In this document: positions 34,182-46,713 of the stretch, one piece after another
Layout: each line of letters opens with the position of its first letter
Position numbering within the stretch: position 1 is the first letter of the stretch
From: Bretschneidera sinensis
Taxonomy: Eukaryota > Streptophyta > Magnoliopsida > Brassicales > Akaniaceae
DNA: 64,000 bases
Direction of reading: 5' to 3'
Assembly: GCA_023935145.1 (NCBI GenBank)
Contig: CM043704.1
Location: 96,001,873 to 96,065,872 of the forward strand
Position numbers and translations under genes: made by a program
Notes under the pieces: model-generated
What the model was told of the DNA's origin: nothing
The model's database searches: none
What the model saw: only the letters and a program-made list of their open reading frames with translations

Positions 34182-37100
34182 ATGGAAGCTAACTCATCTC
34201 TCAAGTGGCTTTTGCTCTGTATCCTCTTGTCTCTAAGTCTCAATCTGACACAATGCAGTGTTACCTATGACAGGAAAGCTCTTATCATCAATGGCCAAAA
34301 GAGAATCCTCTTCTCTGGCTCTATACATTACCCCAGAAGCACTCCTCAGGTACAACATATATTTTTCCACACTTTCCCAATTCCCACCTCACATTTTCCC
34401 GAGAAAATGTGATTTTCATGTCAAATTTTAGTGCCCTTTTTCTTAATGGAACAAGATATGGTTTCATGCATAATGCAGATGTGGGCAGGTCTTATACAGA
34501 AAGCCAAAGACGGTGGTTTGGATGTTATTGACACCTATTTGTTTTGGAACCTTCATGAACCTTCTCCTGGCATTGTAGTTTGCTTTCTCTACTTATTTTT
34601 TCTCTGTTTTTCTCTGTTTTCATTGATTATCATGCATGTTCTCCATAGTATGTTATATTTTTGCAGTAGATTAATGTTTCCTTCTTTTGGGTTTTTAGTA
34701 CAATTTTGAAGGCAGATATGATTTGGTTTACTTCGTCAAGTTGGTCCAAAAAGCTGGGTTATACGTGCATCTTCGAATTGGGCCTTATGTTTGTGCAGAA
34801 TGGAATTTCGGGTGACAAACATCTTTTTAACATAATTTCTAGATATTTTTTTTTAATTTTCTAAATTTATCTCTCTCACCATTGTTTTATATTTTCAGGG
34901 GATTTCCTGTTTGGCTGAAATATGTTCCAGGCATTAGCTTTAGAACAGATAATGAACCTTTCAAGGTCTCTGGAGCATAGGAAAATGCAAATGTGAATCT
35001 GTATTAAGAATATATTTACATTTGTAATTTTTTTTCAACTAATTGTAGCTTTGTCGTGTTATCTTACATATGCTGGTGCTGCAGCTGGCAATGCAAAAAT
35101 TTACCCAAAAAATTGTCCAAATGATGAAGGATGAGAAGTTGTTTGAGCCTCAAGGTGGCCCTATTATCCTCTCTCAGGTATGGATTTTTGGTTATTGCAT
35201 ATTGCTCTATAATTGCTGGTATATGAGCATTTCAATACTGTAAGGCTATGATTGGATAGAGAGGAAAAGTAGGAGGAAGGAAGAGGGAGAGGAAAGAAAA
35301 GTGAGTGGAGAAAACATTTTATCTTTTGGTAAGAAAGAGAAGTGGGAGGATTAATGTTTTCTTCCCACCTACAAATTACAATCCTTCCAAATTGGGAGGA
35401 TTAGGAATGGAAGCTAAAGTAAGCTCCTTTTTTGTCTTTTATCTTCTTTCCTCCCACTTTTCCATCATTTTTCTGTGTTTATGATTGTGTAATTTGTGTG
35501 AAGATTGAGAACGAGTATGAGCCTGAAAGAAAGGCATTTGGAGATGCTGGTTACACGTATATGACCTGGGCAGCGACGATGGCTGTTGGAATGAATACTG
35601 GAGTCCCATGGGTAATGTGCAAGGAAGACGATGCACCAGACCCGGTGGTAAGCCATTTAGTATTCAATTCCTTTGAAATTGTACACCAGATTTAGTATTC
35701 AATTCTTGTGAAATTATACCACCGGATTTAGTATTCAATTCCTGTGAAATTGATCTTAATTTCTGCAGCATATAGCATAATAAGGTTTATTTCCTATTAG
35801 CTTGGATACTGACATAACTTTAACCATTTTTGTTTAAACCATGGTGACAGATAAACTCATGCAATGGTTTCTATTGTGACTATTTCTCTCCAAACAAACC
35901 TTATAAACCAACAATATGGACTGAGGCTTGGAGTGGCTGGTAATTTGTATTGTCCCTACCATCAGCATCATTCTCGAAAATGTTTCCGTAAAATAATTGT
36001 TTAATTACCTGTTCTTTGTGTCTTTTTGTAGGTTCACAAATTTTGGCGGTCCAAACTACCAACGGCCTGTCGAAGATTTGGCATTTGCTGTTGCCAGATT
36101 CATTCAAAAGGGTGGCTCCTTTGTTAATTACTACATGGTCAGTTACACTTAAAATTCTTACTGCAGTTGGTACTGTGGTGAAGTAGTACTAAAAAATGTT
36201 TCTATAAAATTCACGGTACCTTTTTTGGTTAGAAGTAGAAATTGTTTTCATTCCCTTCTCACAACTTCTTTAATTGTTAAAGTTAAAGGAGGCAAAGCCC
36301 TTTATGCTTTTCATGATTCCCCAGAAAAGCATAAGAAAAAAAATGTAAACTTTGCATCTGATAAATGTTAATGTTGCAGTAGCACTTGTAGAATTTTACA
36401 ATTTCTTCACTTTTTCTACAACTTCTACCAAAAGAAACATTTCTTCACTTCTTCTTACATGTAAAATATTGCCCTTAGGCATTAACTCGAGTGAGAAAGT
36501 AGTGGGTCGGATAGAGACAGATCTTGTGTTCAAATATCATATGAAAAAAGGGAAAAAGTAATACTCGTATAATGTGTTACTCCTAGTAATAGAAACCGAC
36601 AACACGAACATGGTAGAAAATTAATATAATGTGCTTGAGTACCAAAACAAATGGAAATCTTATGCTCTTTTCTTTTTAACCTGCAGTATCATGGAGGAAC
36701 CAACTTTGGAAGAACTGCTGGTGGCCCTTTTATTACCACCAGCTATGATTACAATGCTCCAATTGATGAATATGGTGAGATATTTGACCTCATTTTTTAC
36801 AGCCCATTTTATAAGTTGGTAAAATGGGACTTCATTTTGGAAGAATTTTTTTTTTTTTTTTTTTGGCGGGGGGGGGGGGTGGGTGCGGGGGTGGATTTGT
36901 TGCTAGATTTGATCAGTTAGTCAGTTTGTTCAACATATAACTCACTAAAGTGCGATGATACTTTGATAGGCTTGATCAGGCAACCAAAGTATGGCCATTT
37001 GGAGGAACTCCACAGGGCTATCAAGTTATGTGAAAGAGCTTTGCTTACTGCTGATCCTAATATCACATCCTTAGGAAATTATGAACAGGTTTGTTATTTT

Positions 37101-40100
37101 CACTACAGTAAGTTTTTTAGAGCAATTTTAAATAAAACACAACTTTATTTTCAGACTAGATTTTGATTACTAAGCATATTAAGGCCAAAAGATAGTTCTG
37201 GTTTGTTTTAAGTGTTGGATTTTGGTTCTAACTGGTTCATGTTATACTATACCAGTAAACCCTTCAGATTGGAACATATGAATTAGGCAACTTAGTACCC
37301 GTTTGATACACCGGAATAAGAGGGGTATAAAATGAGATGATTTCAGTCAATGTCGCATTTGATACAAAAAATAAATGTAAAAATGATTCTATCTCACTAA
37401 TTTATAAAACTATTTCATATTATCCTCTTCTTAATCCTATCTTCCTCTTAATCCGGTGTACCAAAATACCAAACTGGCACTTAAAAGTCTTTATAGTGGC
37501 TGCCATGTTCAGATTTTTGGATTAAAATGCTTTGAAATTAGTCTAAGTTTCTCTTTTTGCTTCTGATTAATGGATTAGTTTTGCAGGCACACGTATTCTC
37601 TTCCAAGTCTGGGCACTGTGCAGCATTCCTCTCAAACTACAATTCAAAATCAGCTGCAAGAGTGACTTTCAATAATATGCGCTACAACCTACCACCTTGG
37701 TCCATAAGCATCCTTCCTGATTGCAAAAATGTTGTCTTCAACACTGCCCAAGTAAGTAAATCGGACAGCTGCCTTTCATCAAATCCCGATTTCACACAAA
37801 AAGGGTTTTGACAGTGGTACACTTTCCTTTAACTGATATAATTTTCTGCATAAACAGACTCACATATTACTTAAAAAATAGATATGAATTTTTGTTTCAT
37901 TTTGCATGTACTGAGATGATATATTTTTAAGTAAAAATCTCTTCGTTGCAGGTTGGAGTTCAAACATCCCAAGCGCAAATGTTGACCACAAATGTAAAAT
38001 TTCTCTCGTGGGAAACATTCAACGAAGACATATCTTCAGTTGACGATGATTCAGCAATCACAGTCGTTGGTCTATTGGAGCAGCTAAACATCACCAGAGA
38101 TACCAGTGACTATCTCTGGTACACGACAAGGTAAAAATAGAATAATCGAATTTCTATTATAATATTGACAATAATATATGAACAAAAGTTTTTCCATATT
38201 ACCTGATGTTTTCCAGTGTCGATATAAGTTCAACCGAGTCATTTCTGCGTGGAGGTCAACATCCTTCTCTCACTGTGCAGTCAGCAGGTCATACTATGCA
38301 TGTGTTTATCAATGGACAACTTTCAGGTGCACTGTTTAATTGCTAATTCTGGACTAAGCTTTTCTTAGTTATCCTCTCAACTCACCGAAAACTCTGTTTT
38401 CTCTATAATTATAGGTTCGGCCTTTGGGACTAGGGAAAAGAGGAGATTTACTTTTACAGGAGATGTTAAGCTGCATGCTGGAAGAAATAGAATTTCACTG
38501 CTCAGTGTTGCTGTTGGATTACCGGTTAGTTTCCCTATCCCGATTTTAATCAACAACTAATTCTTATTATCTGAAGTCAGATTTGATACCATTATAGTAA
38601 AAGGAAGAACTATTTTGCCTAGTGTGTGCTTCCACTATACCAGAAGACACTTTAAAGAGAGTTGAGTAGGCAAAAGTTTCAAAGATTAACAATTAGGATT
38701 TGGTTATAGTTCTAGTTTGAAGTTTATATATACTTCATTGATGTTACGTCCAAACCTGCAAAACCAAAACCCATCTGCTGTTTCTATTGATCAACTGATT
38801 TCTATTTTGATTTTTTGGTTATTGTGGTTGAAGAACATTGGTACACACTTTGAGACATGGTATACAGGAGTCCAAGGACCAGTTGTTCTACATGGATTAG
38901 ATGAGGGACAGAGGGATTTATCCTGGCAGAAATGGTCATACAAGGTCAATAAGATCTCATTTCTGCAAAAAAAAATAAAAAATTATAATGATTTATCATT
39001 TATTTGATGAATTTAAGCTTCAATTTTGTTTATTTGTACAGGTTGGGCTCAAAGGAGAGGCCATGAATCTAGGTTCTCCAAATTCCATTTCATCGGTTGA
39101 TTGGATTCAAGGGTCCTTAGCAGCAGAGATTCAACAACCATTGACATGGTATAAGGTATGGAAATAATCAACATGTAACTTCAAATATGCCCCTAATATC
39201 ATATATTGAAATGCTTCTATTAGTAGTCAATAGCATTCAACAGAATTCCTATAAAAAAAAAATAGTATTCAACAAAATTGACATATCTAATTGAACAATA
39301 TTGTAGGCCAATTTTGATGAACCAGAAGGAAATGAACCACTAGCTTTGGACATGAGCAGTATGGCTAAAGGCCAAGTATGGATCAATGGGCAAAGTATTG
39401 GGAGATATTGGACAGTTTATGCCAATGGTAATTGTAGTGGATGCAGTTATTCAAGCACATTCCGGCCGGCAAGGTGCCAATATGGTTGTGGCAAACCCAC
39501 TCAACAATGGTACAAACTCTCTAAACCAACATTTATTAGGCTATGATTGTGATGACCCATAGCCAAAAGTAACTTGAGTTATACTTTTGGAGGGTAGGCT
39601 TGTGGTGTGATCCAAGTCTACTACCATGTGGATATACTTGTAGTATTTGAGGCTCCCAATCTATGGCCCATATCGCACATTAGTAGGTCATAATGTTTTC
39701 GAAAACATTTTTCTTACGCTAGAAAACAATTTTTTGATGTTTTTTGTTGTTTTCAAAATGTTTTTAGTATAAAAAATAATAGAAAATTGTTTCATTCTAG
39801 TTTTCAAACACATTGTCATAAAAACAAAAAACATTCCGAACATGTTAATTGAACTTCCTATCATGTGTTTTGGATATAGGATAAAAAAAAAATGGAATGA
39901 ACGAAACAAGCAAAGAATATTAGCTTATTTTAGTTTTCACTATTTAATACTTTTAATTTGAAAGAATTATTATTTTTATATGGCGAAGAAAAACCCCAAC
40001 TTACCAAACGAAACAAAAGTGCTTATATTGTTTTTTCTTTTCCTTATTTTTCCTTTCACTTTCATTAACTTGATATTAACACCGTTCATTGAAATTGGAA

Positions 40101-40266
40101 CAAATACTGCGGCAATTTTCTAACCATTTTTTGATGTGTCATTTTCAGGTACCATGTTCCTAGGTCTTGGTTGAAGGCAACAAGGAATTTGTTGGTAGTT
40201 TTTGAGGAAATTGGTGGGGATGCATCAAAGATTAATTTTGTAAAACGATTGGTGACAAGTAACTAA
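34182..40266 (+). CDS. BGAL: Beta-galactosidase, glycoside hydrolase family 35
   Basis: Secreted enzyme removing terminal beta-galactose from cell-wall galactans and pectins. Eighteen exons: 34182-34349, 34479-34574, 34699-34811, 34899-34965, 35085-35177, 35504-35647, 35851-35939, 36032-36137, 36687-36774, 36970-37088, 37587-37751, 37952-38130, 38217-38326, 38415-38524, 38834-38944, 39042-39155, 39307-39509, 40149-40266. Together they give 730 uninterrupted residues. A signal peptide ([16 protein letters not shown]) precedes [14 protein letters not shown]. The GH35 signature [14 protein letters not shown] holds the acid/base Glu183, and IWTEAWSGW the nucleophile Glu252. Later blocks are [29 protein letters not shown] and [10 protein letters not shown]. 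There is no C-terminal SUEL lectin domain, as in the shorter plant BGALs (BGAL5-like length). An in-frame ATG at 34107 exists, but 34182 gives the normal signal peptide. Introns carry a MITE, a shared dispersed repeat and a micro-insertion. Confidence 0.95.
35244..35490 (+). mobile_element. Dispersed MITE-like repeat in BGAL intron 5
   Basis: A purine-rich left end (GATAGAGAGGAAAAGTAGGAGG) and a pyrimidine-rich right end (CCTCCCACTTTTCCATC) are imperfect inverted repeats. The same sequence occurs in opposite orientation in an intron of the PAP gene (about 53085-53398). It appears to be a non-coding foldback or MITE family; exact ends are uncertain, and the right end may overlap the exon 6 acceptor region. 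Confidence 0.55.
35655..35753 (+). repeat. Three tandem copies of about 37-bp unit
   Basis: The unit TTTAGTATTCAATTC...TGAAATT occurs three times in succession in BGAL intron 6, beginning at about 35656, 35692 and 35729, just after the donor at 35648. Copies differ by a few bases. Confidence 0.75.
37295..37480. mobile_element. MITE (PIF/Harbinger-like) in BGAL intron 10
   Basis: A 186-bp element flanked by the trinucleotide TTA (37292-37294 and 37481-37483). Its ends are inverted: ACACCGGAATAAGAGG on the left against ACACCGGATTAAGAGG read from the right strand, with outermost bases GTACCCGTTTG and GTGCCAGTTTG. A 3-bp TTA duplication and inverted ends suit Tourist/PIF-Harbinger MITEs. Non-coding. 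Confidence 0.65.
39230..39279 (+). mobile_element. Micro-insertion with 18-bp TSD and poly-A
   Basis: Near-identical 18-bp flanks ATAGCATTCAACAGAATT (39230-39247) and ATAGTATTCAACAAAATT (39262-39279) enclose only CCTAT plus an A-run. This looks like a target-primed insertion of a LINE tail, in BGAL intron 16, upstream of the exon at 39307. Confidence 0.55.
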
Positions 40267-43200
40267 TTTTTCCTAATGCATTAATACAAACCTAATTTGC
40301 TTTCATATTGTATTGACATTATGATCCCATCTGATCACAAAGGAATTTAAATAGATTGGGATACTGTCTTTCTGTAAATATTTTATGAGGAAAATTACAA
40401 AAATAACCTTATAGTTTGGTACAAATCACAAATAGCATTTTTATAGATTAAAAATATACTAATGCACTTCTAAAATCTAACTATAATTAGTTCAGACTGG
40501 TCAAAAAAGTCGCATAACGATCAGTTGTCAATAACTGAATATTAACGGATTAAAATATTTTTAATTTTCATGAAATATTTTTACTAATTCGGATTAACTA
40601 CGGTTATGATTTAGGGTGTATTAGTATATTTTTAACATAAGAAAGTATAATTGTAGTTTGTATCAAACTATATGGCCGTTTTTGTAAGTTCCCCATATTT
40701 TATAGGGTAACCTAGGAAGTATACCAAATCCCTATTGTGAGGCTGGAATCATAAATGGTATACATGACTAGTCTTTTTATTTTTGTAATGCTAGAGAACA
40801 TTTTTTTTTTTTGTGTGTTCCCATTACTTTTTAGCTAAGCTTTACCTAGAAGGTGAGGTTGGAATTCATGGATCAACAAAGGCAATGGCCCACTTTTTTC
40901 ACTAGAAAAAAAGGAGTTGGTACATGCTTGCTATGTAAACATAGGTTATCAAATTTTTTAAAATTGAGTAAAAGAAGGTAATAATAGAACAATTTAGCCT
41001 AAAATTTTGTAAAAAAATGTTGATACCATGAGCTTTCAACAAATTTAGATTTTCCTACAAGCAAGTAATCTAATAGAAAATTCCAAAAAAAAAAAGGTAA
41101 ACTAATAAAAATAGAAGGAATTTTTTTTATTTTACCAATTAGCTAAAAACTCTTGTTAAAACAAACTTGACTTGTTAGTACTTTTAACGTTCAGAATAAT
41201 TTCTTTGACAAGAAATTTAATTATTTTATTTAATAATATATTTACACGTATCATCTATAACCTATCAATTTGGATATATAAATTGATTAATGATTTAAAA
41301 AATGCGAATTGGAATTCATGGAACAACAAAATATGAAAAATATTTACATCGACTAACTTAACGATCAAAATAATTAAAATATTAGCAATAAAATATATCA
41401 AAAATCATCGTATTGATTGAATAAAATAAATGAATTAACATGTAATTTCACTAAATATTATAATAATAAATTGGTGATGGGATAAAGTAATTACTCTAAA
41501 CAATGATTTCACAACGAACATGGTAGAGTATCAAACTCTTGAATTTTTTTTTTCGGTTGTTCACAAGGACCTTGCCTCTATCAAATGTTTCTTTGCCAAG
41601 ATGGATATTGCATATAAACGAGGGAAGAGACAAAATACAATGCTCAATACTGCTTTTATCATAGTCAATTCCACGAAAGTCAACATTTGATACGCTGACA
41701 TTACAACGATCCTCACGAGATATCTGAGATATTATCTCCTCTATTCTAGAGCTTAGCAGCTAACAATAATGGGTAATTATTCTGTGTTTTCGTTTTATTA
41801 TTTTCCATTTATCGTCACTTTTTGTTTTAACCTTTTGTGTGTTTGAATAATAAAATAATTTATATAATATATATATATATATATATGCATATATTTATCT
41901 CATGTTTATAAATACATACAGAAATTGCTAAATTCACTGATCATTTTAGGAAGATTAACACCCAAAAAAGAGCTGTACAAATTTAAGAATATAGCATTAC
42001 TCAAAAGAATTATTTAATTGAAAATTAATAAAAGAGAATTAGCACAAGAAAAAGTGCTGAAATAATTTAAGAATATACCATTACTAAAAATAAATATTAT
42101 TTAATTGAAGATGAATGAAAAAATATATAGAAAAAGATGTAAATGAAGAGCAATAAAAAAAACTATGATATTAAAACTTCAAAAATTGTTATGACACTAT
42201 TGTTATTTTGTTTTGGTGTAATAATGTCTTTAATTAAATTGGATTCTCCAAAGCATTTAACTTCTAAAGTTATTACATCATTGCGTTTTATTTTGTATGT
42301 CAATATATCCCTTACATTTTAAATAGTGTTTTGTTCAAAAAATTATTAGATGTTCCTAATCCTATACAGTCTTATCATATGCCCGTTAGTAACAGGAGGA
42401 ACTCCAGTAATAATGTTGTGGAACTCAAGTGGTACCAATATATTGTGTTATCACTCGAGTTCTTTAAAATTACCATTGAAGTTCCTCACGTTATCAATTG
42501 GTAGGAAAACCCAATAATTTATCCTCCAGTAGACCATTCTGATGTAATTTTCAATCAAACAATATTCGTTACACGTGCACAACACACATGCGTCTTGTTT
42601 GAACATGAAAAAACCATCATACCCCTCTCTTATTTTCTACCAAATCTATATTTCAATTTCGGTTTTCGGTTTTCAGCATTTCAAATTGTTTTATTAATAC
42701 ACCATTGACTATAAAACAAAATTTTATTCATACATTATATATTCTTTTAATTTTCCTCTTATACTTTAAAATACACAGTAAATCACAAAAAATAATTTTA
42801 AATTAACTTGAATCAATTACTACCGAACAATATTGTGAAACACATGATAAAACATAAATATTTATCAATAATAACTTTAATTTCTATAAAAATCTTAACA
42901 TAAGTTAAACAAATAAGATGAGCATCAATAACAATTTTTAATCTTAATTTATTACACCACCCAAAAAATATATTGCATTCATTTGAGATGCACACGTGGC
43001 AATATTAGAGGCGGCACCTGAATTCACGACAACATAATCTCAACTACACAGAATCTGAACTCCCTTTCTAGCCGCTTCCCATCAACTGATTAAAGTGCCC
43101 AACAAGGCACACGCTGCAAGCTTAAAAATTTGCACCAAATCTAATTATGCTGACGTGGATCCTCACCTTAAACCCTTATCCCCATCGCAAAACCACCAAT

Positions 43201-43478
43201 CACTTTCTCCATTATTTTCAATCATACCCTTCGTCACATGCAATAAACGCCGATTAAACCCATGACCACTCCGTACTAAAATATCCCGCGATACATCGAA
43301 TCAAAGCCCCTTTAACTCCAAAGCAAATGAACAAAAGATATCAGGAATTTCTCATTTTTATTTTCTCCTGATTTTCTTCTGGAGGAAACTCTCACAATCT
43401 GTCGTCTTTGTGCTTGTGCATGCCTTTGCCTTTAGTTTTCCATCACTCTGTTTTTTACTTCTTAATTCTTTCTCTTCA
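40267..43478. other. Intergenic region between BGAL and SHL
   Basis: Strongly AT-rich, with a small TA repeat near 41868-41886 and no open frame resembling a protein. The last 400 bases are less AT-rich and should hold the SHL promoter and 5' UTR (CT-rich leader TTCTTTCTCTTCA just before the ATG). No transposon could be delimited. Confidence 0.45.
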
Positions 43479-46400
43479 ATGGCCAAACAAAAGGCTCCAA
43501 GGAGAACTCTGGACTCCTATACAGTTAAACACATCAACAAAACTATCAAAGGTAAGTACTTCTTCTTTTTCCCTTCACTTTCCCGAGAAAATTCCCCTCT
43601 TAATTTTCTCTCCCTCGAGGAATAGTATTTAAAAAAAAAAAAATAAGCACACGTATCTCTTTGTCTATACAGCTGGAGATTGCGTGCTGATGCGGCCGTC
43701 GGATCTGACGAAGCCGTCGTACGTGGCGAAAATAGACCGGATCGAGGCGGACGCACGTGGGGCCGTAAGGATTCACGTGAGGTGGTACTACCGGCCAGAG
43801 GAGTCGATCGGGGGAAGGAGGCAGTTCCATGGATCGAAGGAGGTGTTCCTGTCTGATCACTGCGACGTACAGAGCGCCGACACAATCGAGGGAAAGTGTA
43901 CGGTCCACAGTTTCAAGAGCTACACAAAGCTCGACGCCGTCGGAAACGACGATTTCTTCTGCCGTTTCGAGTACAATTCCTCCACTGGCGCTTTCGTTCC
44001 CGATCGAGTCGCCGTGTACGTTGCTCAATATTTTTTTTTTTGTGATTTTTTTATTGTATATTGCTTGATTGGCGTTAATTTGACAGTTTAGTGATTTAAT
44101 TTGGATGGATACAATTAAGTTGTGTGAGTTGAATGTGGAAAATGTGTGTTTTTTTTTTTTAATATTTCCTGATAGTTTACTCCTTCATTCGTTGTTGAAT
44201 TGGATAAAATTTAGCTTTTTTGTTTTTGTTTAATTGTTTTGAATAATTTTTGTTTCAGTTGTTATAATTTGGTTGGCTTGGTGACGATATTAGGTTTTTT
44301 TTGTTGGATTGTGTCTTTAAGGTGAATATAGAGATGAAATGATAAGATTCTCCTTGAAATTGCTTATTATGCTGCTCGTAGCGTAATCTATCTGTATTTC
44401 CTTTTATTTAATTAATAAATGAGTTTGATGAACTTTTCAAAAAATAAATGAGTTTAATGAAAATAAAGTAATAATTCAGTTTAGCTTTCATGGTTTGATT
44501 GATCAAGATGGTTACATGAGTAGTGAACTTTTGGGCCTTTGGCTAAAGTCATCTTTTGTGCTATGATTTTAAGAATAGTAAGCTCTGATCTCTGAGTTCT
44601 AACAATTTGGGATCTTGCTTTTTTTTCCGAATTTATTTGAGCGTTTTTTTTTAACTTCACTGAAATGTGACAGGTATTGCAAGTGTGAGATGCCTTACAA
44701 CCCTGATGACCTAATGGTTCAGTGTGAAGGTTGCAGCGACTGGTAAGTTGGATACTTTTCTAGTTATCTATTTTAGTTGAAACTTATTCGCATGTTCTCA
44801 GGTGTGTTTGACTGATTTTGAAATGTACAAGATGAGTTTTGCTGTAAATGTTTGGACAGCTATAATTTGGGATTCTTTCCACCTTCTTTTAAGCTTCTAA
44901 GCTACGATTAGTTATGTGTTCGTATTCAAGAACAAGAAATTAATTGAAGGAGTGAGTAAAGGATGATAAGATTCCAAGCAACCAGTTATATGGACAGCCA
45001 CCACCTTTCAGAATGCTCTTTTGTATTTTTCTGACTGAAATCATGCTGACATTAAATGAGCTAGATATATCCAGGAATTTGAAGTTGGCTTTCCTTTTCA
45101 TATATCTTTCCATCATATGTTGTCTTGTCTATTTGAAGGGAAAAGAGAAAAGAGCGCTGGGATGGGGGAGTTTGCAGTCTGGAGACGGCCATCTGTTGAC
45201 CCTGTAGTTTCTGACATTTTGACAAATGACTTTGCATGTAAAGAAAAGTTAAAAATATCTAGGAACTTTTCAATATACTATAGTATGGAGTAACTTACCT
45301 CAGCCCTACTATTCTCTTATTGTTCATTTGGATCATGTAGTAGATGGGTTGTTGATTGAGTATCTACTAAGAAACAAGTTGCTCCTGAATGTTTTTTCTA
45401 AAATTGTTTTTGTGCATGGCTAATTACCAAGTTAATGTATATAGAATCTGCAGACAGTAGTATGCTGATGTCTGATACATATCAACATGGCAGGTAACAT
45501 GTAAAATGCACCAGTGCTGTATTAATGTAGGGTAATAATTGTTTGGAAAGTCGTGAGGCTCATCTTTTAACTCCTATAAATGGGCAAGTCCTTTGCACAG
45601 AAGATTGGACTAGTAGATATTTTAGATGCAACTCTAAGATAGAAGCAAGCAGTTGTTTACGCATTATATATAAACTCACATTTTAACATGGAGTATAGTC
45701 TGAAATGAGTTGTACAAACTTTAAATTAATTGACCTATAAGAATGTTTATTGGAGAGGCATATGCATTAAGTATATAGAGTGTTGCTTGGCATTCTCTTT
45801 AAGGAGCTTCTAAGATTGCGGCTTGAGAATGTTTTCTTGACCCTTGTTTAAAAGTTGCAAGAAGGTGTCAAGGCTTCAGATTCGTGCCTTTTAAAAGTGT
45901 AATTTTAAGTTAATGTCTATTTTCGTAGGTTGTTTGTTTTACCAAACAGATTCTATGAATCAAACACATCCAATTTGTGGAGTGTGTTGTGAAAAATCTA
46001 TGCAATATTCAGCATACTACTTTTGGTTCAGGTTTCATCCTGTTTGTATAGAAATGACTGTAGAGGAAGCTAAAAGACTCGATCACTTCTTCTGTGAAAG
46101 TTGTTCTTCTGAAGGTCAGAAGAAGTTGCAGAATTCTCATGCTGCTTCTAGGCTCTCAGATACAAAGGTATTCCCATTTACTGAAGCATTGAATTTCTAG
46201 TTTGACTGGCCGGCCTATTCTTTGGAAGTTGAGATGCTATTAGAGGATTTTGATTTATTTATCTGTCTCTTTACTAGAATGATTTAATCCCTCAAATATG
46301 ATAAATTATATTATTCTAATATCATAAATTCTCTCTTATTTATGGAGTTTGCTATCTTAAGGTCGTAACACATTGATGCTTAACAGGGTTGTTCACTTGG

Positions 46401-46713
46401 AAGAAGTTAAAGAAGAAAAGAACATTGTATAATTATTGACAAGACAACTTTTCCCCATCATATCCACTGTGCAATTCATGAATACAGATAAACTATCATA
46501 ATGTTTATTTCACGTTGTTCAAGGATTAATTTAATTCTTTTTAGGATATATCTTGTCTCTATTTGTTTTTTGCTTCTAAATTCCTTAAGTTGGGACATTC
46601 CTGTTGAATCTGGATGTTACTTCCATGTAGTGAATATGCACTTTTTAATACTGTATTATTAACATTAATAAGTGATGATGTTTCAGGTGGATACAAAACG
46701 ACGTCGGAGGTGA
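43479..46713 (+). CDS. SHL: BAH-PHD chromatin reader SHORT LIFE (SHL)
   Basis: Plant nuclear protein that binds histone H3 methyl-lysine marks (BAH for H3K27me3, PHD for H3K4me) and represses floral genes in Arabidopsis. Five exons: 43479-43551, 43673-44015, 44674-44742, 46032-46167, 46687-46713, giving 215 residues with consistent phases. The N-terminus [20 protein letters not shown] resembles SHL more than its paralogue EBS. The BAH domain fills roughly residues 24-139 ([37 protein letters not shown]). The PHD finger (about 140-188) keeps all C4HC3 ligands: CKC, CEGC, FHPVC, FCESC. The protein ends in a basic KRRRR tail encoded by a 27-nt last exon. Exon 2 is markedly GC-rich compared with the introns. 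Confidence 0.95.

Noticed and set aside
43517..44028. Minus-strand frames of 122-142 codons over SHL exons 1-2
   Set aside because: They are antisense shadows of the GC-rich SHL coding exon.
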